A DNA stretch of 64,000 bases from Bordetella sp. BOR01 (GTDB taxonomy: Bacteria; Pseudomonadota; Gammaproteobacteria; Burkholderiales; Burkholderiaceae_B): contig NZ_JAHUWT010000001.1 of the NCBI RefSeq assembly GCF_019218885.1, positions 930,001-994,000 of the forward strand, written 5' to 3'. Shown here piece by piece: positions 10,250 through 18,665 of the stretch. The first letter of the stretch is position 1, and every line of letters starts with the position of its first letter. Under the pieces are notes generated by a model, which was not told where the DNA came from, searched no databases, and was given only the letters and a program-made list of their open reading frames with translations. Both the position numbers and the translations under genes were made by a program.

Positions 10250-11365
10250 ATGAATCTTTCCAGAATCCTGCCGTCCGCCGCCGTCGCAATCCTGGTCGCT
10301 GCTTGCGCGAGCAATCCTGGCAAGCCGGATAGTTCCTCCGGTCCCTTGCTGATTCAAGAACAAGGCAGCTTCGCCGCCGGCGGGAAGATGCTCACCACGC
10401 CAGGCACGTTCAATCCTCGCCTTCCCATGGAGCCGGCCGGGCAGACTTACCGCGGCGATCATGCGTATACCTTCTATCAAATTCCTGTGGATGCCCGGAA
10501 GTACCCGATCGTCATGTGGCATGGCGCGGGGCAATCTTCCAGGACCTGGGAAACAACAGCAGACGGCCGCGAAGGTTTTCAGACCATTTTCCTGCGCCGG
10601 GGATTCGGTGTCTATCTGGTCGACCAGCCTCGGCGAGGCGGCGCGGGGCGAAGCATGGCCGAAGCGACAATAACGCCTACGCCTGACGAGCAGCTTTGGT
10701 TCAACCAGTTCCGTGTCGGGTTGTGGCCAGACTACTTCAGCGGCGTACAGTTTGACCGCGATCCAGAGACCTTGAATCAGTTCTTTCGGGCCATGACGCC
10801 AAACACGGGCGCGTTCGACTCGAACGTGGTTTCTGACGGAGTCTCTGCGCTCTTTGATCGCATCGGCGCTGGGATCCTGTTCACCCATTCGCAAGGGGGT
10901 GGGCCGGGTTGGCTGACCGCAATCAAGAATGACCGGGTCAAAGCCATCGTGTCGTTTGAGCCGGGCAGTGGTTTTGTCTTTCCCGAAGGCGAAGTGCCTG
11001 CACCTATCCCCAGTGCATTCGATACGGTGAAAGCCGAGGCCGTGCCGCGCGCGCAGTTCAACGAACTGACGCGCATTCCCATACTCATCGTTTACGGCGA
11101 CAACATCCCTGGCCAGGCGACCGATATGCCTGCGCAGGACAGCTGGCGTGCGCGGTTGGAGATGGCACGGCTGTGGCGTGACGCGGTAAATCGCCATGGC
11201 GGCGATGCCACTGTGGTGCACCTGCCGGAGATTGGCATCAACGGCAACACGCACGTCCCCATGTCGGACTTGAACAACATGCAGATCGCGGACCTGGTTT
11301 CAAAGTTCCTGGCCGAAAAAGATCTGAATCAACGAGAAAAAGACGGTTTTAACTTCAAGGAATAA
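10250..11365 (+). CDS. Alpha/beta hydrolase, lipoprotein
   Basis: This 371-residue protein has a lipoprotein signal, ILVAAC, giving a lipidated Cys at about residue 20. It then has an alpha/beta-hydrolase domain with YPIVMWHGAGQSSRTWE, YLVDQPRRGGAGRS, the nucleophile elbow FTHSQGGGPG and a C-terminal HVPMSDLNN segment for the catalytic His. An ATG start at 10250 is preferred to the TTG six bases earlier. The preceding decarboxylase-like gene ends at 10247, so the genes are tightly packed. It is probably attached to a membrane facing the periplasm. Its substrate is unknown. Confidence 0.87.
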   Translation: MNLSRILPSAAVAILVAACASNPGKPDSSSGPLLIQEQGSFAAGGKMLTTPGTFNPRLPMEPAGQTYRGDHAYTFYQIPVDARKYPIVMWHGAGQSSRTWETTADGREGFQTIFLRRGFGVYLVDQPRRGGAGRSMAEATITPTPDEQLWFNQFRVGLWPDYFSGVQFDRDPETLNQFFRAMTPNTGAFDSNVVSDGVSALFDRIGAGILFTHSQGGGPGWLTAIKNDRVKAIVSFEPGSGFVFPEGEVPAPIPSAFDTVKAEAVPRAQFNELTRIPILIVYGDNIPGQATDMPAQDSWRARLEMARLWRDAVNRHGGDATVVHLPEIGINGNTHVPMSDLNNMQIADLVSKFLAEKDLNQREKDGFNFKE

Positions 11366-11369
11366 TTCT

Positions 11370-12425
11370 ATGAAAGCCACAGTTGTAAAGGCTGCTCTCC
11401 TGGCCACGGTGGTCGGTGTCCTGCCCACCGAGGCCGGCGCGGCGGACTACAAAAAGAACCCGTTCACGCTGGTCTACGACGGCGCGATCACGCAGAACGA
11501 GCCCGGAAAAGTCAATATTCATCCCGTTACGTACAAGCTGAACGGCCTGGACATCGCCGCCAATGTCTATACCCCTGCCGGCTACGACCCAAAGAAGCGC
11601 TATCCCACGGTGGTGGTCGCCCATCCGAATGGCGGCGTGAAAGAACAAGTAGCCGGCTTGTATGCCCAGCGACTGGCCGAGCAAGGCTATTTGACGATTG
11701 CCGCCGATGCCGCCTATCAGGGCGCCAGCGGAGGACAGCCGCGCAGTGTAGATAAGCCCGCCCATCGCATCGAAGATATCCATGGCATGGCGGACTTCAT
11801 CGCCCAATATGCAGGAGCCGATGTGAAGCGCCTGGGCCTCTTGGGCATATGCGGCGGCGGTGGATATTCGCTGGCGGCAGCCCAGACCGACAAGCGCTTC
11901 ATGTCTGTTGCGACGGTAAGCATGTTCAACTCCGGGCGGGTACGCCGCAATGGCTACGTGGATTCGCAACTGGATTCCATCCAGCAGCGCTTGCAGCAGG
12001 CTTCGGCCGCCCGTGCCCAGGAAGCGGCCGGCGGCGAAGTGCTTTATTCGGGCGATGCCAACTTGACGGATGAGCAGATCGCCCAGCTGCCGTTCGACCT
12101 GTATCGGCAGGGTTACGACTACTACTGGAAGACGCACGCGCATCCCAACTCGACCTTCAAGTACACCACCAGCAGCCTGCTGGACCTGATGCGCTTCGAT
12201 GCCACCGACCAGATCGCACTGATCGAACAGCCCCTGCTGATGATCGCGGGCAGCAAGGCCGACAGCCTGTATATGAGCGAGGATGCCTACGCCAAGGCTA
12301 GTGGCACGAAGGATAAGGAATTGTTCAAGCTCGATGGCGCCACGCATATCGAAACCTACTGGGTTTCCGAGTATGTAGACTCCGCGATCGACAAGCTGAC
12401 GGTGTTCTACGAGAGGACTTTATGA
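11370..12425 (+). CDS. Exported alpha/beta hydrolase with Cys at the nucleophile elbow
   Basis: This 351-residue protein has a signal peptide (cleavage after TEAGA, about residue 25) and a dienelactone-hydrolase/YcjY-like alpha/beta domain. The nucleophile elbow reads GICGGGGYSLA, with Cys where most hydrolases have Ser, as in dienelactone hydrolase. VVVAHPNGGVKEQ supplies the oxyanion region and DGATHIETYW the catalytic His. It follows the lipoprotein hydrolase by 4 bp, so it belongs to the same operon. The two hydrolases and the CMD-like protein probably work on one extracellular or periplasmic substrate class, possibly lactones. Confidence 0.85.
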   Translation: MKATVVKAALLATVVGVLPTEAGAADYKKNPFTLVYDGAITQNEPGKVNIHPVTYKLNGLDIAANVYTPAGYDPKKRYPTVVVAHPNGGVKEQVAGLYAQRLAEQGYLTIAADAAYQGASGGQPRSVDKPAHRIEDIHGMADFIAQYAGADVKRLGLLGICGGGGYSLAAAQTDKRFMSVATVSMFNSGRVRRNGYVDSQLDSIQQRLQQASAARAQEAAGGEVLYSGDANLTDEQIAQLPFDLYRQGYDYYWKTHAHPNSTFKYTTSSLLDLMRFDATDQIALIEQPLLMIAGSKADSLYMSEDAYAKASGTKDKELFKLDGATHIETYWVSEYVDSAIDKLTVFYERTL

Positions 12426-12627
12426 GGCACGCTACTCCGATCGCCGGGTACGTGCGAACAGCAGGAGCGGGGGGCGTTGCAAGCTGACATCGCTGTTGCA
12501 GAATCGCGGCGCATTGCAGAAAGGAATACTCAATGAGCAGGTTGGTGCGGCCCTGCAGCGCAGATGGACGCCCCACCGGCCGCCGGGCAGGATGTGGCGT
12601 CCAGATCGAACGATACCGCCCTGCGCG

Positions 12628-13614
12628 CTACTGCAGGGCGATGTGCGCGGCCTCGATCAGCTTGGCTGTATTGGCAATGTCCTGGTTCAGGAAGGTAGCG
12701 AATTCCTCGGGGCTGTTCGCCACCGTCTCGGCGCCTTGCGCGAGCAGCTGTGCTTTCACCTTCGGGTCGTGCAGGATTTTCACGATGGTGGTGTTCAGCT
12801 TCTTCACTACTTCGGGCGGCGTGCCCTTGGGCGCCATCAAGCCGATCCACGAGACCTCGCTATAGCCCTTCAGGCCCAGCTCGTCCAGGGTGGGGTACTG
12901 AGGCGCGGCCACCGAGCGCTGCGCGCTGGTCACCGCCAGCGCACGCACCTTGCCGCTGTTCACGAAGTTGATCACGCTGGGCATGGTGGCAAAATACATA
13001 TTGACCTGGCCCGACATCAAATCCACGACCGCCGGGGCGCCGCCGCGGTAGGGAACGTGCAGGATGTTGGTGCCCGCCATGCTGTTGAACAGTTCTCCGG
13101 CCAGATGGGTGCTGCCGGCCAGCCCCGCCGAGGCGAACGTGAGCTTGCCCGGTTCGGACTTGGCCAGCGCGATAAGTTCCGGTACCGTTTTCGCCGGCAA
13201 CGACGGGGTGACCACCAGAAGGTTCGGAATCTGCGCCATGACCGTGATCGGCACGAAATCCTTCTGGATGTCGAAGTGCAGGGACTTGTACAGCGTGGCA
13301 TTGACCGCGTTGGCGCGGCTGGCGGCGAGCAACGTATAGCCGTCGGCGTCGGCGCGCGCCACGGCCTCGGTTGCGATATTGGTGGCGCCGCCCGGCTTAT
13401 TCTCCACGATCACGCTCTGGCCCAGCGCGCCGGTCAGGTGCTGCGCCACGGTGCGGGCGACGAAATCCACGCCGCCGCCTGGCGCGTACGGCACCAGGAT
13501 GCGGATGGGGCGGGAGGGAAAGGTTTCCGCGCGCGCTTGCGGCAGGCCGGCCGCGCACAGCAGCAGCAAGGCCGCTGCCATTCTGGGCACGGTGGATAGT
13601 TTGGTGAGCGTCAT
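12628..13614 (-). CDS. Bug-type (TTT) solute-binding receptor
   Basis: This 328-residue periplasmic binding protein has a signal peptide ending at ARA and the family opening FPSRPIRILVPYAPGGGVD. Later hallmarks are VIVENKPGGATNIATEAVA, HVPYRGGAP and the C-terminal KGTPPEVVKKLN. Bug receptors bind carboxylated or amide ligands. The ATG at 13614 follows GGAGACATTGC; an in-frame upstream start at 13647 is less likely. It lies downstream of an MmgE/PrpD gene on the same strand with a 33-bp gap, so it is probably co-transcribed. No TctA/TctB membrane genes occur nearby. Confidence 0.93.
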   Translation of the reverse strand: MTLTKLSTVPRMAAALLLLCAAGLPQARAETFPSRPIRILVPYAPGGGVDFVARTVAQHLTGALGQSVIVENKPGGATNIATEAVARADADGYTLLAASRANAVNATLYKSLHFDIQKDFVPITVMAQIPNLLVVTPSLPAKTVPELIALAKSEPGKLTFASAGLAGSTHLAGELFNSMAGTNILHVPYRGGAPAVVDLMSGQVNMYFATMPSVINFVNSGKVRALAVTSAQRSVAAPQYPTLDELGLKGYSEVSWIGLMAPKGTPPEVVKKLNTTIVKILHDPKVKAQLLAQGAETVANSPEEFATFLNQDIANTAKLIEAAHIALQ

Positions 13615-13647
13615 GCAATGTCTCCGTTTGGGATTTGGGATCGGCAA

Positions 13648-14991
13648 TCAGGCTGCGCGCAGCAGCGCGGTCAGTTCGGCGATGTGCTCGACCCGCTCGA
13701 GCCGCCATACGCAGTCGGCCACGGCCTGCGCGCGCTCGGTTCCGAGCGCGTCGCGGGCATTGGCGAGGAATTTGGCGGTCAGCGCCGCATCTTCTAGTGG
13801 GCGCGCGGCGTCGCCATAAGGGACGTCCTGGAATTCGGACCATTGCCGGCCGTCCGCGGTATGCACCGTGACGCATGCCGGGCGGCCTTGCGGATATCGT
13901 TCGGCCAGCGATCCGTCGGCGTGGACCGTAGTGCGTTGCACCAGTTCGAGCACGTCTGCCGCGGCCCAGCGGTCGCGCTCGAACTGCGCCGCGGTCAACT
14001 TGCCGTCCAGCAACGACATGGCTACCGTCACGGGCAGGCTGTGATCGGCCGTTTCGCGATTGGCCGGCTTGAACTTGGACGGATCGGCCGTGCGCTTTGC
14101 CGTGATTGGCGGCACCGTGATCTCTACCCGCTCGATCGGCTGGCCGCCCAATTGCGCATGCAGGCGCAGGGCGACTTCGTTGGGCGTCTGCAATTCGAAT
14201 TGCACGGGGAATTGCTTGAAGCTGGTGGCGGCGATCAGTGGCGCTCCACCGGGTTGCAGCGCTTCGGGCGCATAGCTGGACTTCATCGGGCCGTCCTGCG
14301 CCAGCCAGTCCAGAAAGTGCGTGGGGCCGGTGAAGCCGCCTTGCGCCAGACGCACCGCCAGAATGCTGTCCATAGCAGACCAGGCATAGCCGATCGCCTT
14401 GGCCATGCTGATACCGCCCTTGGACATGGCATGCACGGTGAACTGGCGGCAGCCGGACAGCGCCACGGCCTGCTCCACCACGTTTTCGGGCAGGTTCCAG
14501 GCTTTGCCGACCACCAGCGGCGCCACGATGCCCGCGGCCGTGACATGGTGCATGCCCATGCCTTGCAGCGAGGCAAGGTGCGTCAGCCGCATCTGGCCTT
14601 CATAGCCGGCCGTGACCGCCTCGATCAGCCGAGCGCCGCTGCCGTCGGCTTCCTCTACGCAGGCCAGCGCCAGCGGGACGTTTTCGGCGGGATGGCAGAC
14701 GTCCTGTGCCCAGTACACGTCCATCATGTCCAGATAGCGCACCATGATGCCGTTGAGCAGCACGGCGCGTTCCAACGACGAGGTGCCCGCTTCTCCGATA
14801 ACCGTGGTGTTGCCGCTGCCGCCGACCAGCGGACCGGCGATGCGCGCCGGCTCGCAGCCGATGGCGGCGATCGCGCAGCCCAGGGCGTCGAGAATCGCGC
14901 GCTTGGCCGCGGTGATGGTGTCGTGCGAGAGGTCGGGTAGCCGCAAGTTCTGGGTGAGGGCGGTCAGTTGCCCGATAGCGCTGCGGCTCAT
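13648..14991 (-). CDS. MmgE/PrpD family protein (first of three)
   Basis: This 447-residue cytoplasmic protein has the MmgE/PrpD fold. The N-terminal helical domain includes AKRAILDALGCAIAAIG, LNGIMVRYLDMMDVYW and GYAWSAMDSILAVRLAQGGF, and the C-terminal lid includes HSLPVTVAMSLLDGKLTAAQF. Characterised members are 2-methylcitrate dehydratase (PrpD) and cis-aconitate decarboxylase, both acting on tricarboxylates; most members are uncharacterised. This copy diverges from the CoA-transferase gene at 15162. A palindrome (15009-15025) lies just upstream of its start. Acid dehydratase, decarboxylase or isomerase activity is inferred. Confidence 0.88.
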   Translation of the reverse strand: MSRSAIGQLTALTQNLRLPDLSHDTITAAKRAILDALGCAIAAIGCEPARIAGPLVGGSGNTTVIGEAGTSSLERAVLLNGIMVRYLDMMDVYWAQDVCHPAENVPLALACVEEADGSGARLIEAVTAGYEGQMRLTHLASLQGMGMHHVTAAGIVAPLVVGKAWNLPENVVEQAVALSGCRQFTVHAMSKGGISMAKAIGYAWSAMDSILAVRLAQGGFTGPTHFLDWLAQDGPMKSSYAPEALQPGGAPLIAATSFKQFPVQFELQTPNEVALRLHAQLGGQPIERVEITVPPITAKRTADPSKFKPANRETADHSLPVTVAMSLLDGKLTAAQFERDRWAAADVLELVQRTTVHADGSLAERYPQGRPACVTVHTADGRQWSEFQDVPYGDAARPLEDAALTAKFLANARDALGTERAQAVADCVWRLERVEHIAELTALLRAA

Positions 14992-15008
14992 GAGTATGTC
15001 TCCATTTT

Positions 15009-15025
15009 AGTCCAATATATGGAAT
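15009..15025. promoter_or_regulatory. Candidate operator AGTCCA-N5-TGGAAT
   Basis: AGTCCAATATATGGAAT lies in the 170-bp divergent region between the MmgE/PrpD gene (starting at 14991, minus) and the CoA-transferase gene (15162, plus). It matches the perfect dyad AGTCCATTTTTTGGACT at 21017-21033 in arm sequence and 5-nt spacing. This suggests one regulator controls both promoter regions; the IclR protein at 21130-21939 is the obvious candidate, by inference. Confidence 0.5.
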
Positions 15026-15161
15026 CTATTCGGGTCGATCTAAAGTCTACCGGTGCATTTTCTATTGGGCACTAGGCTGGCCGGAAATATAAGTTCATAT
15101 AGTGGGAATTAGAGCGCTGTATCGGAGGTGGCGCGGATAATGCCGGGATCAGGAGAAGACC

Positions 15162-16541
15162 ATGAGCCAGGCATTGTTGGAATTGCTGCAATGGGCCGAA
15201 TTGCCCGCGGATGCGGCCGCCCGCACCGTCATCGAGGGCGCCGATCCCGTGTTCGGCACGCGTTATCGCATCGCGGATCTGGGGGCGGCGTCGATCGCGG
15301 CAGCCGCCATTGCCGCGGACCGGTTGTGGACACTGCGTACCGGCCGCCGCCAGGCGATCTCGGTGCCAGCCCGCGCCGCCGCCGTTGCGCTGCGCAGCAA
15401 TCATTACCTCAAGATCGACGGCAGCACGCCGCCGCGCCCCACCGACAAAGTCACCGGCTTCTATCCTGTGCGTGACGGGCGCTGGATCTACCTGCACTGC
15501 AATTTCCCCAATCTGCGCGACCGCAACTTGGGCGTGCTGCGAGCCGCCGCCAATCCGGCCGCGGTCGCGGCGGCGGTTGCGCAATGGGACGGCATTGCGC
15601 TGGAAGAGGCCGTTGCCGCCTCGGGTGGCTGCGCCGCCTTCGTGCGCAGCGAAGACGAATGGGCCGCCACGCCGCAGGCCGCCGCCGTGGCGGCCGAACC
15701 GCTGCTGACCATCGAGCGTATCGGCGATGCCCCCGCCGAACCGCTGCCGCCGGGCGACCGGCCGCTGTCGGGGCTGCGCGCACTGGATTTGACGCGCGTG
15801 CTGGCCGGACCGACCTGCGCGCGCACGCTGGCCGAGCATGGCGCCGACGTGATGCGCGTCTCGCGCGAGGGGCTGCCGGACTCCGGCCTGTTCGACCTGG
15901 ACACCGGTCTGGGCAAACTCTCTACCTACATCGATCTGCGCGAGCCCGCCGGCGTCGAGCAACTACGCGCACTGGTGCGCGGCGCGGACGTCTTTTCGCA
16001 GTCGTACCGTCCCGGCTCACTGGACGCGCGCGGTTTCTCGCCGCAAGACCTGGCCCAATGGCGGCCTGGCATCGTCTACGTCACGCTCAGCGCCTGGGGC
16101 TACTCCGGCCCGTGGCGGCAGCGGCGTGGCTACGACACCGTGGTGCAGTCGGCCAACGGCCTGGCCTGGCGCGGTCCGGACCAGCGGCCGGCCTTCCTGC
16201 CGGTATCCGCGCAAGATTACATCGCTGGCTATCTGATGGCCTACGGCGCCATGACGGCGCTCGAGCGGCGAGCCCGTGAGGGCGGCAGCTGGCTGGTGCG
16301 CATTTCGCTGGCCGGTACCGGCCATTGGCTGCGCCGCTACGGCCTGCTGGACCCGGCGGCCGTGGCCGGCCTGCCCGCCGACCTGCCGGCAGACGAACTG
16401 CGGAACTATCTGATGGAATCGGATTCGCCGGTCGGCCGGCTGACGCATTTGGCGCCGGTGGCCCGGCTGTCCGAGACGCCGGCCCGCTGGACGCGTCCCG
16501 CCGTGCCGCTGGGCGCGCATCCGCCCGCGTGGCCCGCCTGA
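15162..16541 (+). CDS. Family III CoA-transferase (CaiB/BaiF) with swapped half-domains
   Basis: This protein has 459 residues. The canonical N-terminal CaiB motif (LSGLRALDLTRVLAGPTCAR, then LAEHGADVMRV) appears only at about residue 203. It is followed by ADVFSQSYRPGSL, YVTLSAWGYSGPW and the catalytic-Asp segment AQDYIAGYLMAYGAMTAL. The first 200 residues instead resemble the C-terminal half of the family (YPVRDGRWIYLHCNFPN and the later helices). The fold therefore seems present with its halves in reversed order, or as one full module fused to a second half. It transfers CoA between carboxylates. It heads a rightward pair with the cyclodeaminase-like gene. Confidence 0.85.
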   Translation: MSQALLELLQWAELPADAAARTVIEGADPVFGTRYRIADLGAASIAAAAIAADRLWTLRTGRRQAISVPARAAAVALRSNHYLKIDGSTPPRPTDKVTGFYPVRDGRWIYLHCNFPNLRDRNLGVLRAAANPAAVAAAVAQWDGIALEEAVAASGGCAAFVRSEDEWAATPQAAAVAAEPLLTIERIGDAPAEPLPPGDRPLSGLRALDLTRVLAGPTCARTLAEHGADVMRVSREGLPDSGLFDLDTGLGKLSTYIDLREPAGVEQLRALVRGADVFSQSYRPGSLDARGFSPQDLAQWRPGIVYVTLSAWGYSGPWRQRRGYDTVVQSANGLAWRGPDQRPAFLPVSAQDYIAGYLMAYGAMTALERRAREGGSWLVRISLAGTGHWLRRYGLLDPAAVAGLPADLPADELRNYLMESDSPVGRLTHLAPVARLSETPARWTRPAVPLGAHPPAWPA

Positions 16542-16591
16542 GCCCGGCGACGATTCCCTATCCCGATGCAGAACCCAATCAGGAGATGTAC

Positions 16592-17563
16592 ATGCGGTTT
16601 GTGAAGGAAGAAGAGGTAGTGGACCTGTTTCCGCTGGAGGCCGCCATCGATTGCGTGGAGCGGGCCTTTCGAGACTATGCCGACGGCGTTGCCTTCGACG
16701 TGCCGCGCGAGCGGACCAAGACGCAGTATGGCAGCCTGCACATTCTGCAGGCCGCCTCCGAGAAATTGAACGTCATCGGCTACAAGGCCTATTATCCGGG
16801 CCGCGAGCGGCGCGTGTTCCTGGTGCACATCATGAATCTGCGCACCGGCCGCCTGGAAGGGATCGTCGAAGGCGATGAAATGGGCATCCGCCGTACCGGC
16901 GCGGCCACCGCCGTGGCCACCCGCGCGTTGGCGCGCGCCGATGCACGCACGCTGGCCTGCTTCGGCACGGGCCGGCACGGCCTCACGCAACTGCGCGCCG
17001 TATGCGCCGTAAGGCCGATCGAGCGGGTGCAGGTCTATGGGCGCACCTTGGAGCATCTGCAGGCGTTCCGCGCCGAGGTCGAAGCGTCCTCTGGCGTATC
17101 CGTGACCATTGCCGCCACTCCCGAAGCCGCGCTGAATGGCGCTGACATCGTCAACATTGTCACCCGCGCCGACACGCCCTTGTTCGATGGCGCGTTGCTT
17201 GCGCCGGGCCAGCACGTCAACGCCGTGGGCTCCAACGCCCTGAACCGGCGCGAGATCGACCTGGCCGCCGTGCGTGCCGCCGATCTGGTGGTTGTGGATT
17301 CGGTGGAAGTGGCGCGCCGCGAATGCGGTGACCTGCTGCCGGCAATCGAGGCCGGCCTGCTGCACTGGCGCAACGTGCCCGACCTGGGGGGCGTGCTGAC
17401 CGGCCGCGCGCAGGGGCGTGTGTCCGAACGGCAGATCACCCTGTTTGAATCGCAAGGCATGGGCGTGCAGGACATCTACGCTGGCAAATACGTGCTGGAG
17501 GCCGCCGCGCGCGCCGGCGCCGGCGTGGCTATTCCCATCGAGGGCCAGCCGGCACGCCGCTGA
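16592..17563 (+). CDS. Ornithine cyclodeaminase / mu-crystallin family protein
   Basis: This 323-residue NAD(P)-binding protein starts MRFVKEEEVVDLFPLEAAI. The family core is visible: substrate Arg/Lys region, EGDEMGIRRTGAATAVATRA, the Rossmann motif FGTGRHGLTQLRAV, VNIVTRADTPLFDG, and VDSVEVARRECGD. Family enzymes include ornithine cyclodeaminase, alanine dehydrogenase and ketimine reductases. ATG 16592 is preferred because AGGAG ends 6 bp upstream and the sequence matches family N-termini. It follows the CoA-transferase gene by 50 bp and faces a Bug receptor gene. The substrate is unknown, possibly an imino or amino acid linked to the cluster's acid. Confidence 0.9.
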   Translation: MRFVKEEEVVDLFPLEAAIDCVERAFRDYADGVAFDVPRERTKTQYGSLHILQAASEKLNVIGYKAYYPGRERRVFLVHIMNLRTGRLEGIVEGDEMGIRRTGAATAVATRALARADARTLACFGTGRHGLTQLRAVCAVRPIERVQVYGRTLEHLQAFRAEVEASSGVSVTIAATPEAALNGADIVNIVTRADTPLFDGALLAPGQHVNAVGSNALNRREIDLAAVRAADLVVVDSVEVARRECGDLLPAIEAGLLHWRNVPDLGGVLTGRAQGRVSERQITLFESQGMGVQDIYAGKYVLEAAARAGAGVAIPIEGQPARR

Positions 17564-17608
17564 CCGGCCCGCGTTGGCCGGCGGCCCGCCACGGCCGCCG
17601 GATTCCGC

Positions 17609-18577
17609 TTATTCGGCCTTCAGGCCGGTATCCTTCACTACCCTGGCCCACTTCTTCAGCTCGGCGTTGATGAAGTCGCCCAGCTCCTGCGGAGTGGAGG
17701 GCTTGGGCTGTGCACCCATTTGTTCCAGCAGTTCCTTCGTGCGCGGATCGTTGGCGAATTTCTGCACCTCTTGGTTCAGGGCCGCCACGGCCTCGGGCGG
17801 TGTGCCCTTGGTGGCCACCAGCGCCCACCAGACGGTGGCGTCGAAGCCGGGTACCGTCTCGGCTACCGTGGGCACGTCGGGCAGCGCATCCGAGCGCGCC
17901 GGCGTAGTCACGGCCAGCGGCACCAGCTTGCCGGCCTTGACCTGCGGCAGCACCGCTACGATGTTGCCGAAACTCATGCTGATGCGTCCGCCCAGCAGGT
18001 CGGTCATCATCGGTCCGGTGCCCTTGTACGGCACGTGCAGCATGTCCAGCCCGAACGTGTTGGCGAACAGTGCGCCGGCCATCTGTTGCGAGCTGCCGGT
18101 GCCGTTCGAGCCGTACGTGAGTTCGCCCGGATGCGCCTTGGCATAGGCCACCAGTTCCTGCACCGTCCGCACGCCCAGCGAAGGCGGCACCACCAGCACG
18201 TTGGGGGAGTTGGCCACCATCGAGATGGGGACGAAGTCTTTCACCGGGTCGTACCGCACGCTGTTGTACAGCGAGGGATTGATGCCGTGGCTGCCATTAT
18301 TGGCCATCAGCAAGGTATAGCCGTCCTGGTCGGCGCGCGCCACGTATTCTGCGGCGATGATGCCGTTGGCGCCCGGCCGGTTCTCGATGATCACCGGCGT
18401 GCCGAAGTCTTCGCCCATGCGCTGCGCCAGCGCGCGCGCCAGCGTATCGTTGCCGCCGCCGGGCGGGTAGGGCACCACCAGATGGATCTGGCGCGAAGGA
18501 TAGGCGTCGGTGGCCAACGCTGTCTGGATGGAAAGCGCGCCGAGCGCGATGCACAACGAGGCTAAGAGTCTTTTCAT
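17609..18577 (-). CDS. Bug-type (TTT) solute-binding receptor
   Basis: This 322-residue periplasmic receptor has a signal peptide (ending near LATDA), the hallmark YPSRQIHLVVPYPPGGGND, then VIIENRPGANGIIAAEYVAR, HVPYKGTGP and KGTPPEAVAALNQE. It is the third gene of a leftward operon behind the enolase-superfamily and PrpF-like genes. That makes it the likely receptor for the acid those enzymes process. No cognate membrane components are encoded in the window. Confidence 0.93.
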   Translation of the reverse strand: MKRLLASLCIALGALSIQTALATDAYPSRQIHLVVPYPPGGGNDTLARALAQRMGEDFGTPVIIENRPGANGIIAAEYVARADQDGYTLLMANNGSHGINPSLYNSVRYDPVKDFVPISMVANSPNVLVVPPSLGVRTVQELVAYAKAHPGELTYGSNGTGSSQQMAGALFANTFGLDMLHVPYKGTGPMMTDLLGGRISMSFGNIVAVLPQVKAGKLVPLAVTTPARSDALPDVPTVAETVPGFDATVWWALVATKGTPPEAVAALNQEVQKFANDPRTKELLEQMGAQPKPSTPQELGDFINAELKKWARVVKDTGLKAE

Positions 18578-18665
18578 GATGATTCTGATCGTTGGTTAGA
18601 AAATGCACATGGGCGTCCGAGCCGCGCCAGCGGCCCGCGGGCGGGCAGGAATAGAAAGAGCAAAG

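Noticed and set aside
12496-13599. Long plus-strand frame opposite the Bug receptor
   Set aside because: The Bug gene on the minus strand has signal peptide and family motifs; the plus-strand frame is Arg/His-rich noise.
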